Below, piece by piece: positions 45,596 through 55,088 of a stretch of 64,000 nt of DNA. Every line of letters begins with the position of its first letter. Position 1 is the first letter of the stretch. The position numbers were made by a program, and so were the translations under genes. The stretch lies in NCBI GenBank assembly GCA_964404285.1, contig CAYOJK010000007.1:94629-158628 (forward strand), written 5' to 3'. The notes below the pieces were generated by a model. The model saw only the letters and a list, made by a program, of their open reading frames with translations. It was not told the origin of the DNA and made no database searches. Origin of the DNA: JBASEY01 sp964404285 (GTDB lineage: Bacteria; CSSED10-310).

Positions 45596-47446
45596 TTATG
45601 GAGCAATTCCATCTATCTCTTCACCTGTTTCTTCCCCTTCAGTTTCCTGATACACAATCTGTGATAATTTTGTCGAGGCTTCTCGAAGAATGCGCACTGA
45701 ATCGATTATTTTGTCGACCTCACGGAATTCAAGGGCTTTTTTAGTAGTCATCAAAGCATCTTTGATGGTTTCAAGCTGCGCATCGGCAATTCTGTCACCA
45801 TATCGAGCCAGGCTTCGCTCAGTAGTATAAATCAATGTTTCTGCAGAATTTCTTGCCTGAACGATTTCTCTGCGCTTTTTATCTTCAGCTTCATGCATTT
45901 GGGCATCACCGATAATTTCTTCGATTTCCCTATCTGTCAAGCCGGAAGAGGCTGCAATAACAACAGCTTGTTCCTGCTTCGTAGCTAGATCCCTGGCATG
46001 AACACCTAAAATTCCATTGGCATCAACACTGAAAGTGACCTCAATTTGCGGCACCCCGCGTGGCGAGGCAGGAATTCCTTGAAGTTCAAACCTTGCAAGG
46101 CTTTTATTATGAGCAGACAATTCACGTTCACCTTGCAGCACGTGTATTGAAACGGTTGTCTGGTTATCTTCCGTTGTTGAAAACATACGGGTGTTTTTTG
46201 TCGGAATCGTGGTATTTCTGTCGATAATTCGAGTAAACACGCCACCAACAGTTTCTATACCCAATGAAATGGGAATAACGTCCAGCAACAAGATATCTTT
46301 CACTTCCCCAGTCAACACTCCCCCTTGAATAGCCGCGCCAATAGCGACAACTTCATCGGGGTTGATACCGGAATGGGGAGTTCTTCCGAAATATTTTTCT
46401 GCTTTCTGCCTGATCAACGGCATACGGGTTTGACCCCCAACCAATAGCACATTATCGATTTGATTTTTATTCAGTTCCGCATCTTCCAGAGCCTGTGTGA
46501 CCCAAGGATCGAATGTCTCTTCAACCAAATCAATTACCAGTTCTTCCAATTTTTCTCTGGTCAATGTGTAATTAAGATGCTTAGGACCTTCTTCATCAGC
46601 CGTTATAAACGGCAAGTTGACGTCTGATGAATCGACTGCTGTCAATTCGCATTTAACTTTTTCCGCTGCTTCTTTCAGGCGTTGTAAAGCCATACGATCT
46701 TCACGCAAATCGATATTTTCTGCTTTGAGAAACTCTTCTGCCAGAAAGTCCATAATGCGTCTATCAAAATCATCGCCACCAAGAAATGTGTTTCCTCTTG
46801 TGGACATAACTTCAAAAATTCCGTCACCTAGCTCCAAAATAGAAATATCGAACGTTCCACCTCCTAAGTCGTATACGGCAATTTTTTGGTTCTTTTTGTC
46901 GTCAAGTCCATAGGCCAGGGCAGCAGCTGTAGGTTCCGGGATCAAGCGAAGCACTTCGACTTGAGAAATTCGGCCTGCATTTCGTGTCGCTGATTTTTGA
47001 TTATCATCAAAATAAGCCGGAACTGTGATTACCGCTTCTGTAATGGATTCTCCAAGATACTCTTCCGCCGTCTGCTTCATTCGGGTAAGGATCATGGCAG
47101 CAATTTCTTCAGCTGAGTATTCTGCTCCCCTTATTTTTACCCGACAATCACCGTTAGGCGCTTCAACAATTTTAAACGGCGCAACCGAGGCAAATTTTTC
47201 TGCTTCAGGCGAGTTGAACTTACGACCTATCAAGCGTTTAACGGAAAAAACAGTGTTTTCTGGGTTTGTAATCGCCTGTCGCTTGGCTATTTGACCAACT
47301 AATCTCTCTTCATCATCCGTAATTGCTACAATAGAGGGTGTCGTTCGACTACCTTCAGAATTCGGAATGACGATAGGCTCCGAACCTTCCATAACAGATA
47401 CACATGAGTTTGTGGTTCCAAAGTCTACTCCTATTACTCGTCTCAT
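45596..47446 (-). CDS. dnaK: DnaK, Hsp70 chaperone
   Basis: 616 aa ATP-dependent chaperone. ATPase domain opens GVDFGTTNSCVSVMEG and has AVITVPAYFDDNQKSATRNAGRI and VYDLGGGTFDISIL. The substrate domain has LLDVIPISLGIETVGG. The C-terminal tail is short and acidic. A GGAGG ribosome site precedes the ATG. dnaJ does not follow; prmA does. 155 bases separate it from grpE, enough for its own promoter, which I could not assign. Confidence 0.97.
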   Translation of the reverse strand: MRRVIGVDFGTTNSCVSVMEGSEPIVIPNSEGSRTTPSIVAITDDEERLVGQIAKRQAITNPENTVFSVKRLIGRKFNSPEAEKFASVAPFKIVEAPNGDCRVKIRGAEYSAEEIAAMILTRMKQTAEEYLGESITEAVITVPAYFDDNQKSATRNAGRISQVEVLRLIPEPTAAALAYGLDDKKNQKIAVYDLGGGTFDISILELGDGIFEVMSTRGNTFLGGDDFDRRIMDFLAEEFLKAENIDLREDRMALQRLKEAAEKVKCELTAVDSSDVNLPFITADEEGPKHLNYTLTREKLEELVIDLVEETFDPWVTQALEDAELNKNQIDNVLLVGGQTRMPLIRQKAEKYFGRTPHSGINPDEVVAIGAAIQGGVLTGEVKDILLLDVIPISLGIETVGGVFTRIIDRNTTIPTKNTRMFSTTEDNQTTVSIHVLQGERELSAHNKSLARFELQGIPASPRGVPQIEVTFSVDANGILGVHARDLATKQEQAVVIAASSGLTDREIEEIIGDAQMHEAEDKKRREIVQARNSAETLIYTTERSLARYGDRIADAQLETIKDALMTTKKALEFREVDKIIDSVRILREASTKLSQIVYQETEGEETGEEIDGIAP

Positions 47447-47601
47447 CCTTTTAAGCCTCCTTGTCGAGGAATGTGCTTCATTTTTCCGACTTTTTCATGC
47501 GTAAACAACACGAAAACAGCCACTCTTATCCACCGTGTCACCGATGAAACAACAAGTTGATGGTTATTTTATCCAAATTAAACAAATATTACCACCTTAA
47601 T

Positions 47602-48696
47602 TTAATTCTCCGCGGCATCCGGAACATTTTGATCACCATTGACCAATGATTCGTCTTCAGTTTCAGGCGCCACTTCTTCTTTATCAGTGTCTTTTGACTC
47701 GATATCAGGGGCATCCTGAACAGTTGGATCACCTTCTGATAACGATTCATTATCGGTTGCAGGTTCGACCTTTTTGTTGTTTGTGTCTTCCAAATCCAAA
47801 ACAGGCGTAACTTGATCATTTTTTGCCCTATAGCTGACACTTACTTTTGAAGGTCTTAAAACTTTATCACCCCAAAAATACCCTGTCTGGAGCTCTTCAA
47901 TAATGATATTCGAAGGGCCGTCATCCACCGGCACCCGGTTGACAGCTTCATGATTATAAGGATCAAAAGGTTCGCCAATTGCAGGAATCGTCCTGACATC
48001 GAGATTTTGAATAAAATTATCCATTTGCCGATAGATTAATTTTACACCTTCAACAAATGATTCAGACCCCGTGTCATAACTCATCGACCGACGAAAATCA
48101 TCGATCACGGGAAGAAACTGTCTGATAATCTTGCCTTTTTCTATTTCGATAAAATCAGCCAGCTTTTTCTTGGATTGCTTCTGATAATTCAGATACGACG
48201 CAACAGTCTCCTGCCATTTACGTTTGTGTTCTTCCGATTCTTCTGCTTTTTCAGCCAGGCCTTTCTCCAAATCAGCAGAACGATCACGAAGCTTATGAAC
48301 CAATTTATTCGCTTCCTGAATAACGTGTGCTTGACTCTCCAATTTTTTCTTAGCTTGGGTTTGAACCCGTTTTAACGTTGCCTCGAGTTCGGTTATCCGC
48401 TCTTGCATCGGTGCTAAAACTGAAGACATATCAGTATATTGCTCTTCCTCAGTTTTCTCATTTGTCATCCCATCCTCTTCGACGTGTTCATAGTCAATAC
48501 CACGTCCAGAATGTTCTGGATAATTCTCCAGTGATGCCAAGGCCGACGCGATATAGTCATCACCCAGTTCCAACTCATCTTCACGGATGTCAAACTCCCC
48601 GGAATGATCATCCTCGAGTATGATTAAATCATCATTTTCCTCTAAGGTGTTATCAAATTCAGCGTCATTTCGCTTTTTTTCTTCAGGATCAGCCAC
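47602..48696 (-). CDS. grpE: GrpE, nucleotide exchange factor, with long acidic ends
   Basis: 364 aa, against about 200 for most GrpE. The GrpE core (long coiled coil, then FLPVIDDFRRSM and DVRTIPAIGEPFDPYNHEAV) lies at about 90-290. Residues 1-85 are acidic. Residues ~300-364 are an acidic tail with two near-copies of ESL-x2-GD-x2-V-x-DA. Its stop region and the hrcA end overlap by 8 bases, so the two are coupled. Works with DnaK by ejecting ADP. Confidence 0.93.
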   Translation of the reverse strand: MADPEEKKRNDAEFDNTLEENDDLIILEDDHSGEFDIREDELELGDDYIASALASLENYPEHSGRGIDYEHVEEDGMTNEKTEEEQYTDMSSVLAPMQERITELEATLKRVQTQAKKKLESQAHVIQEANKLVHKLRDRSADLEKGLAEKAEESEEHKRKWQETVASYLNYQKQSKKKLADFIEIEKGKIIRQFLPVIDDFRRSMSYDTGSESFVEGVKLIYRQMDNFIQNLDVRTIPAIGEPFDPYNHEAVNRVPVDDGPSNIIIEELQTGYFWGDKVLRPSKVSVSYRAKNDQVTPVLDLEDTNNKKVEPATDNESLSEGDPTVQDAPDIESKDTDKEEVAPETEDESLVNGDQNVPDAAEN

Positions 48697-49831
48697 GATG
48701 TTTGTCTCCCGTTTTATCCGTGATGTTCAAATCAGGGTCAATCCAATTTTGTAACAGTAACCCCAAGACAGTAGCCATATACGATACCAAAGAAACAACT
48801 TCTTTATAATGCATGCGCTTCGGCCCTATAACGCCCAGCCCGCCCGCAACATTTTCATTCACAGTATATTTTGCAGCAACCACGCTCATATCACTGATTT
48901 CAGGAATATCTGTTTCTGTGCCGATTGCAACGGAAACACCATCTTCTTCCATGCATCTGTCCAACAGACGAATCATAGCGGTACGTTCAGTAAATGTTCT
49001 GAACAGTTCACGCAATTTAGACAAATCCTTGAATTCCGGTAAATCCAGGATATTGAACGTACCCTCAATATAAACCTTATCAGCTTTTTCAAGCAGATTT
49101 CTGTTAATGGCCATCTCCCCCAACCGAACAGCGGAATCAAGCAACAGATCATATTTTCGCCTGTCTTCTTCCCAAATAGATGCAATATCTTTTCGTATCT
49201 CCACTAGACTTTTATCGGCAAACCGTTCGTTGAGCAGCCTCGTTATTTTATCGAGGAAATCTTGATCATAATCCTGTTCAGTAACCAGATATTTGTTTTG
49301 GATCAATCCGTTTTCGGCAACAAAAACAGCCAGCACACGATACTCTTTGACACGGATAAACTGTATTCGTCTATAAATCAGATTTGTAAATCTTGGCGCA
49401 ATAACCAACCCTGTATAATTGGTTAAACGACTGAGAAGTTGTGATGCCTGCAGCATAACCCGTTCAATTTCGTTTCGTTCATCAAGACTTTTTTGAATTT
49501 TGCGTTGAGATTCCTGATTCAATAGAGTAGCCGGCTCATCGATTGAAATAAAATTATCGACATAAAACCGATATCCGGCATCTGTCGGGATTCGACCGGC
49601 GCTTATATGAGGTTGTTCAAGAAGACCGTGATCTTCCAAATCTGCCATAATATTCCGAATAGTTGCAGCGCTAAGACCAAATTCCTTGGCAATTTTTCTT
49701 GAGCCAACCGGCTCAGCAACTCGGATATACTCTTCCATGATAACGCGAAATACGTTCAAATCACGTTCAGACAGTCCTGAGCGACCTTCTATATTCTCTG
49801 CATTTATTACCATGGCGCCTCGTTCATTCAA
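48689..49831 (-). CDS. hrcA: HrcA, heat-shock repressor
   Basis: 380 aa. N-terminal winged helix (LSERDLNVFRVIMEEYIRVAEPVGSRKIAK), a central dimerisation part, and the C-terminal GVIGPKRMHYKEVVSLV. HrcA normally represses by binding CIRCE (TTAGCACTC-N9-GAGTGCTAA) in front of dnaK or groE operons. I found no CIRCE in this window. ATG at 49831 with GAGGAGAG upstream. Leads hrcA-grpE-dnaK. Confidence 0.95.
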   Translation of the reverse strand: MNERGAMVINAENIEGRSGLSERDLNVFRVIMEEYIRVAEPVGSRKIAKEFGLSAATIRNIMADLEDHGLLEQPHISAGRIPTDAGYRFYVDNFISIDEPATLLNQESQRKIQKSLDERNEIERVMLQASQLLSRLTNYTGLVIAPRFTNLIYRRIQFIRVKEYRVLAVFVAENGLIQNKYLVTEQDYDQDFLDKITRLLNERFADKSLVEIRKDIASIWEEDRRKYDLLLDSAVRLGEMAINRNLLEKADKVYIEGTFNILDLPEFKDLSKLRELFRTFTERTAMIRLLDRCMEEDGVSVAIGTETDIPEISDMSVVAAKYTVNENVAGGLGVIGPKRMHYKEVVSLVSYMATVLGLLLQNWIDPDLNITDKTGDKHRG

Positions 49832-49851
49832 TCTCTCCTCTTCCCTTCAAT

Positions 49852-49881
49852 ACCATACGTCAATCAAACGGTTTTTGGCAA
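49852..49881 (-). promoter_or_regulatory. Possible promoter for hrcA
   Basis: On the minus strand TTGCCA (49881-49876), 18-base spacer, TATGGT (49857-49852), about 20 bases before the hrcA ATG. Weak; a sigma32-type promoter was looked for and not recognised. Confidence 0.3.
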
Positions 49882-49943
49882 ATGTCATTGTTGCTTCCTA
49901 TTCCTCTTGATTTTTTTAGCCATCGGCTGTTATATATTTGGTT

Positions 49944-51611
49944 ATGAAAGCTATTATCCGACAATATAAGCTCCTGATAATAACCAGCCTTCTGGTCTTT
50001 TCAGGATGTAACCAAATACCATCCTCGGAAACATCACAATCGACAGGTCTAACTATTTTAGGTTTAGATGGCGCCACCTGGAGTATTATCGATTTTTTAG
50101 TTGACAGGAATGAATTGCCAGGTTTCAAACGATTGAAAGAAGAGGGTTCATGGGGATTTCTTGAAACGTATACTCCCACCGAATCCATTTCACTTTGGAC
50201 AACAGTCGCCACTGGTGTATCGCCGTCGCGGCATGGTATTCATACTTTTACAAGGCGGATACCCGGAACCGATCAATATGTGCCTTCTCCAGGCACAGAC
50301 CGACAAGTCCCCGCTCTCTGGAACATGGTTTCAGATAAAGGCAAAACAGTTGTATCTGTCAAATGGTTTGCTTCTTGGCCGGCTGAACAAGTCAATGGAG
50401 CCATGTTGTCACCACGACTTGAAGCAGAAGACGCAGAACCAAGAACATATCCTGCGGATTTATTCAATGAAATCGATTCTTTCCGTTATCAAAGCACAAT
50501 GGATGCTTTTCCACAGCCTCCACGTTCGAAACAGAATGCGCAGGCGATCTTTCAATCCCCAGCCCATGAATCTGACCGAAATGCGCCTCCTATGCTGATT
50601 GGCCAAAGCCAAGTGAACGCTAAAATGTTCGATGACACATCAGTCTGGCTTGCCGGTAAATATGTTTATCAGAAATACTCCCCCGATCTATTCATGCTGT
50701 ATTTGAAAAGCACTGATAGAGTTCAGCATTTTCTATGGGGTTCACAGCAAAATAATAGCGCCGATCCAGCTATACAAGCAGAAGCAGAAGCTATTTATGC
50801 TTGGTACCGCTTTTATGACGACATCATTTTAGAATTACTCGAAGACCGAACCCGTACCTTGATGGTTGTTTCAGATCATGGATTCCATTCGCTTAATAGT
50901 GTTGACGACCCCTACTTCATCTGGGATATCGACTTCGACTCGATCTTGGAGTTTTCAGGTTTTCTTGTACAAAACAACCAGAAAACTATCTGGCCGCAGA
51001 CATCTGCATACACCTATCGCACCATGCCGTATGATAAGGCGGTCTTATTTCGGTTGAACCTGGTTGGACGTGAGCCGGACGGAGTTGTCAAGCAGGAAAC
51101 AGCCTCATCACAGCTTGGAGACTTAGCTGTAACTTTGGAACAATTAAAGACAATGGATGGTATAAATCTATTCAATGATATCCAGATTTTCGATGAGGAT
51201 GCCACCTTGTTTTGCAAATTAACCGATACGATATCATTGGATGATGTTATCTGTCTGGACAATCGTTTGTTAAAGCTCCGCAATATAATTATCCAAAAAG
51301 GACTTCCCCGTGGATTGCACACCCATGCGCCGCCTGGAATTTTTGTTGCTCATGGTCCCGGAATTGAAAGAGGGCGAACAATAACAGGTGCAAAACTGTT
51401 CGATATAACTCCAACAGCATTGCGTATCTTGGGGCTTCCGGTGGCTCGAGATTTTGAAGGGCACGTGATCGAAAATATTTTCAGCCCAGGCTGGAAAGAG
51501 ATCGAATACATACCGACTTATGGCAGTAGGCAAACCACTGATGAGTTGACCGTAACGGATGGTGACAATCGTATGCTCGACGAACTTCGTACTCTGGGCT
51601 ATATCCAGTAA
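49944..51611 (+). CDS. Type I phosphodiesterase/pyrophosphatase-fold lipoprotein
   Basis: 555 aa alkaline-phosphatase-fold protein with lipobox FSGC (Cys22). Motif TPTESISLWTTVATGVSPSRHG near 74-95 holds the nucleophile (Ser or Thr) and metal ligands. STDRVQHFLWG near 255 and SDHGFHS near 312 complete the metal site. Family members cleave phosphodiesters or pyrophosphates. It ends in RTLGYIQ, the same tail type as the sulfatase-fold gene at 29.8 kb. Start ATG at 49944; a TTG six bases earlier is possible. Divergent from hrcA. Confidence 0.78.
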   Translation: MKAIIRQYKLLIITSLLVFSGCNQIPSSETSQSTGLTILGLDGATWSIIDFLVDRNELPGFKRLKEEGSWGFLETYTPTESISLWTTVATGVSPSRHGIHTFTRRIPGTDQYVPSPGTDRQVPALWNMVSDKGKTVVSVKWFASWPAEQVNGAMLSPRLEAEDAEPRTYPADLFNEIDSFRYQSTMDAFPQPPRSKQNAQAIFQSPAHESDRNAPPMLIGQSQVNAKMFDDTSVWLAGKYVYQKYSPDLFMLYLKSTDRVQHFLWGSQQNNSADPAIQAEAEAIYAWYRFYDDIILELLEDRTRTLMVVSDHGFHSLNSVDDPYFIWDIDFDSILEFSGFLVQNNQKTIWPQTSAYTYRTMPYDKAVLFRLNLVGREPDGVVKQETASSQLGDLAVTLEQLKTMDGINLFNDIQIFDEDATLFCKLTDTISLDDVICLDNRLLKLRNIIIQKGLPRGLHTHAPPGIFVAHGPGIERGRTITGAKLFDITPTALRILGLPVARDFEGHVIENIFSPGWKEIEYIPTYGSRQTTDELTVTDGDNRMLDELRTLGYIQ

Positions 51612-51801
51612 CAGACAAAATCATTATTTCATTTGATGGAGGCAACGACGACCTACCGCAAAATAGTCTCAAAGCCAGCGATCCTCGGTCAGCGCAACTC
51701 GTGAACCCGATTGAACAACTCGATCATTTTTACCAGCGTCCGGCTATCGTGCATCAGGAAATCGGTCATTTGCCGGTTTGAGATCGTCCGACATCTTCAA
51801 T
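51612..51801. other. Boundary spacer before the accessory segment
   Basis: 190 bases between the convergent phosphodiesterase and sbcC genes. Only very short frames (up to about 25 codons) are present and none is recognised. G+C content rises to the right of this point. Confidence 0.4.
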
Positions 51802-54800
51802 TCAACCTGCTTCTACGGCCAACTCTTTAGCGCACGGCCTGCTGCATCCAGGCCCGGATATCTGGCTTCTGCCACCGGTTTGAGGCGTTACCTCGATCTG
51901 CGTGCTGATCCGCTCCTTCAAGGCGGTTACGTGTGAAATAACACCAATCAATTTGCCCTCCTGTTGTAGCCCCGCAAGGGTGTCCAGGGCGGTATCGAGG
52001 GCATCTTCATCGAGAGCGCCGAAACCCTCATCGAGGAAGAGCGAGTCAATCCTGACGTTTTTGCTGGCCATATGGGACAACCCCAAAGCCAGGGACAGGC
52101 TGACGATAAAGCTCTCGCCACCGGAAAGGTTTTTGGTGGAGCGGATTTCTCCTGCCTGATAGTTGTCAACCACGTTCAGCTCGAGGGGCTGCGCATTGTC
52201 CCTGGTCAGTAGGTAGCGGTCACTCATCTTCTGCAGTTGCCGATTGGCGTGGCCAATCATGATATCAAAGGTCAGTCCCTGGGCAAAATTGCGGTACTTC
52301 TTACCGTCGGCGGAGCCGATCAATGCATGCAGGTTCTCCCACCTGCCACACTCCTTTTTCTGTGCCTCTATAAGCGCCTGTTTCTCCTTGATACGCTCTT
52401 TTGCATCTATATTCTCACTTAGCTTGTACTCGAGACCGGCAATGATGTCACGGAGCTCTTTCAGAGCCTCCTCATGCTTCTTGAATTGTGGTTCAAGCTC
52501 TTCCAGCGACTTGTCAGTGATCTTGTGGGCCATTTCCCTGGCCAGGCGCTCATCACGATCCTTCCGGAGCGTCTCCAAATCTGCCTGGCGATCATCCAGC
52601 TTCCTGGCCTTGGCAGTCAATACAGTCCGGTTTTCAGCAGGCAGGATAGCTGTCAGGAACTCTTCTTCATTTGAGAAACCAGCGGGTGCAAGAGCTGCAG
52701 CGAAATCTTTTTCCAGCTCAGTCAGTTCGGGTTCTCGTTGGTCGATACGTTCCGTCAGAGATTCGACGCGCTCATTAGCAGTATTCAATTTTCGTTGGAG
52801 TTCATTGTGCTGTTCTCTGGCCCGTTTTTCGGCATCTTCGGCATCCAAAATCGCCTTGTTTAAACGGTCCTCCTCATCGTTGGGATTCTTGTCGCCGTAC
52901 AGTGCAGTACGCTCTTCAATTCCAGTGGCGAGTTCCTTTTTCAAGGTCGCCAGGCGTTGCAGCTTTTCGGTCAGGGTGTTGCTTTGAGTTTTGATAACCG
53001 CATCCAGCCGCTTCATTTCGCTCTCTATGGCGGTAATCTGTTTTTCGATCTCTGTTTTGTTCTCGACCCGGGCCTGCCAGGCTTCCAGCCGCTTCTTAAG
53101 TGATTCGATCAGTGATGAAATGTCCGTTTCAGGGATGTCCGAAATACCAAGCGGCTGGAGTTTTTCGGTAACGGTCTGCCTTAGTTCGGCAAAATCAGCA
53201 CGCAGCTTCTCTAGGTCACCCTTAACCTCGTCCAGATCTTTCTTGGCAGTGTTCTTGTCTTTCGCCGCTAATAACTCCTGCTTTTCAGCCTCCTTGAGTT
53301 CTTCGCGGGCCTGATTTTTAGCTTCTTCGAGTATCTTGATGGCGTCTTCCAGCTCCTCAGCTTTACTGATTAGACTGTCCAGGGAGTCAATCTTCTGTTG
53401 GGTTTCATCGGGAACAGGGACATTCCCCTCCGCATACGGGTGCTCGGTTGCGCCGCAGAGTGGACAGGGCTTGCCGTCTTCAAGTTGAGCCCGATGCTCT
53501 TCAAGCTCCGCAATCTTCGTCAGGAAGGCCTTTTCATGCAGCAGGGTATCTTTCTCGGTGCGGTATTCCCGCAACAAGCGGTCCCCCAGCAGTATGCTCA
53601 AACTATCCTTGCCCTGCTGAAGCTGTTTTGAGGAATCTTCCAGTTCCTGCTTTCGTTTGCCGACTTGCTTCTGCGACTTAGCTAGTGATTCTGTTGCCGC
53701 TGCCAGTTCCTTATTGGACTTTTTTTGAGCCTTCTCTTTATGAACGATCTCATTTTGTTTGGAGAGCAGGCCACTCAGCTCTATCTCAACACCCGTCAGG
53801 CCACTGATCAGCCATTCATCCTGAGCATGCTCCTTGAGGTATTTGATCACAAGAGCAAGCATATCCTGGGCCTTGGAATGTTTTTTCTGTTCTTCTATCC
53901 GGGCTTTTTTGTCTGTGTCAATTCTGGTCGCGTCCTTTTTGCACTCATGATTCCCTGCCACAACAGCTTTTTTCTGATCGTCAATCCTCTGATCAAGGGA
54001 GCGCGCCTTTTGCAATGTGGGCATGGCTGTGCTCAGCTCTTCTTTTGCCCGGAGGGCATGTTGCTCGGCAGCTTTAAATAGTTCGGTGTGATTCTCAACA
54101 GCGGATTTAATTACGGGAAGAGCCTCTGCAGCGGTTTTCAACGCGGCTCTATCCTCCATCTGCTGCTTGCGGATGGCAGCAAGCGTTGCGTATGCGCCGT
54201 CCAATGAGGCGGCATTCAAAGCCCGGTTGAGCTTTTCACGATCCGGCTTGAATATTTCGATATCATTTTGCAGCTTATCCGCCTCGCCAGCCAGTTCACT
54301 GATTTCCTTCTTCAGCCTATCGATGGTTCTGAGCCAGTCAATAGCTTTCCCGGTCTCAGTGGATTTAGCCTCAATGTCTGTCTTTTCCTTCTGCTTTGTC
54401 TCGAGCGTCTGTCCAATCTCTTGTTCCTGCTCCGGCTCAAGAATCACGATGCCTGCCGTTTCCGCCTGGAGCAGTTTCAGCTTTTCCTGCTCCTCGCGCC
54501 GGCGCTCATGGACGCGAATGGAGATGTCGCTGTAGATTTTTGTGCCTGTGATCTGCTCCAGGATCGGAGCCCGATCATCCGGCGCCGCCTGAAGGAACGC
54601 GGCAAAGCCGCCCTGGGCCAACAACATGGATCGGGTGAAACGATCAAAGTCCATACCGGTAGCTGATTCGATCCGGTTGGCAACCCCACTGATCTTGGAT
54701 TCTAAAATTTCGCCGGAATCGGCATTTGCAATTTCGTGCTTCGGGGCCTGGAGTTCGCCATCCGGTTTCTTGCGTGCCCGGTGTTGGCTCCAGTGACAGC

Positions 54801-55077
54801 GGTAACGGCCGGATTGGGTTTCGAAGGTCACCTCGGCAAAGCATTCACCGGTCTGGCGCGACATGATTTCATTGCCGCTCTTGGTGACTTTATTTAGGCG
54901 AGGCGTCCGCCCGTAAAGGGCAAGGCAGATGGCATCGAGGATTGTAGTCTTCCCCGAGCCGGTAGGTCCGGTTATGGCAAAGATGCCGGCAGCGACAAAG
55001 GCCGGGTATGTCAGATCTATTTGCCATTCGCCGACCAGCGAGTTCAGATTTTTAAATCGTATCTGTAGTATTTTCAT
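51802..55077 (-). CDS. sbcC: SbcC, exonuclease ATPase subunit
   Basis: 1091 aa SMC-like ATPase that works with SbcD to cut hairpins and double-strand ends. Seen: Walker A GPTGSGKTTI at about 33-44, two long coiled coils, the zinc hook CPLC (Cys538, Cys541) at the tip, and the C-terminal signature LSGGESFIVSLSLALGLS with SLFLDEGFGALDED (Walker B). Start ATG at 55077 with GAGAGG 6 bases upstream. It follows sbcD by 11 bases. Length is typical of long SbcC. Confidence 0.95.
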   Translation of the reverse strand: MKILQIRFKNLNSLVGEWQIDLTYPAFVAAGIFAITGPTGSGKTTILDAICLALYGRTPRLNKVTKSGNEIMSRQTGECFAEVTFETQSGRYRCHWSQHRARKKPDGELQAPKHEIANADSGEILESKISGVANRIESATGMDFDRFTRSMLLAQGGFAAFLQAAPDDRAPILEQITGTKIYSDISIRVHERRREEQEKLKLLQAETAGIVILEPEQEQEIGQTLETKQKEKTDIEAKSTETGKAIDWLRTIDRLKKEISELAGEADKLQNDIEIFKPDREKLNRALNAASLDGAYATLAAIRKQQMEDRAALKTAAEALPVIKSAVENHTELFKAAEQHALRAKEELSTAMPTLQKARSLDQRIDDQKKAVVAGNHECKKDATRIDTDKKARIEEQKKHSKAQDMLALVIKYLKEHAQDEWLISGLTGVEIELSGLLSKQNEIVHKEKAQKKSNKELAAATESLAKSQKQVGKRKQELEDSSKQLQQGKDSLSILLGDRLLREYRTEKDTLLHEKAFLTKIAELEEHRAQLEDGKPCPLCGATEHPYAEGNVPVPDETQQKIDSLDSLISKAEELEDAIKILEEAKNQAREELKEAEKQELLAAKDKNTAKKDLDEVKGDLEKLRADFAELRQTVTEKLQPLGISDIPETDISSLIESLKKRLEAWQARVENKTEIEKQITAIESEMKRLDAVIKTQSNTLTEKLQRLATLKKELATGIEERTALYGDKNPNDEEDRLNKAILDAEDAEKRAREQHNELQRKLNTANERVESLTERIDQREPELTELEKDFAAALAPAGFSNEEEFLTAILPAENRTVLTAKARKLDDRQADLETLRKDRDERLAREMAHKITDKSLEELEPQFKKHEEALKELRDIIAGLEYKLSENIDAKERIKEKQALIEAQKKECGRWENLHALIGSADGKKYRNFAQGLTFDIMIGHANRQLQKMSDRYLLTRDNAQPLELNVVDNYQAGEIRSTKNLSGGESFIVSLSLALGLSHMASKNVRIDSLFLDEGFGALDEDALDTALDTLAGLQQEGKLIGVISHVTALKERISTQIEVTPQTGGRSQISGPGCSRPCAKELAVEAG

Positions 55078-55088
55078 CGACAACCTCT

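Noticed and set aside
47447..47601. CIRCE or sigma32 promoter between grpE and dnaK
   Set aside because: No TTAGCACTC-N9-GAGTGCTAA and no convincing CTTGAA/CCCCAT pair.
51687..51764. Minus-strand ORF of about 25 codons between sbcC and the phosphodiesterase
   Set aside because: Too short, no ribosome site and no recognisable product.
52244..52987. 247-codon plus-strand frame in sbcC
   Set aside because: Ser-rich antisense shadow of the sbcC coiled coil; no family pattern.
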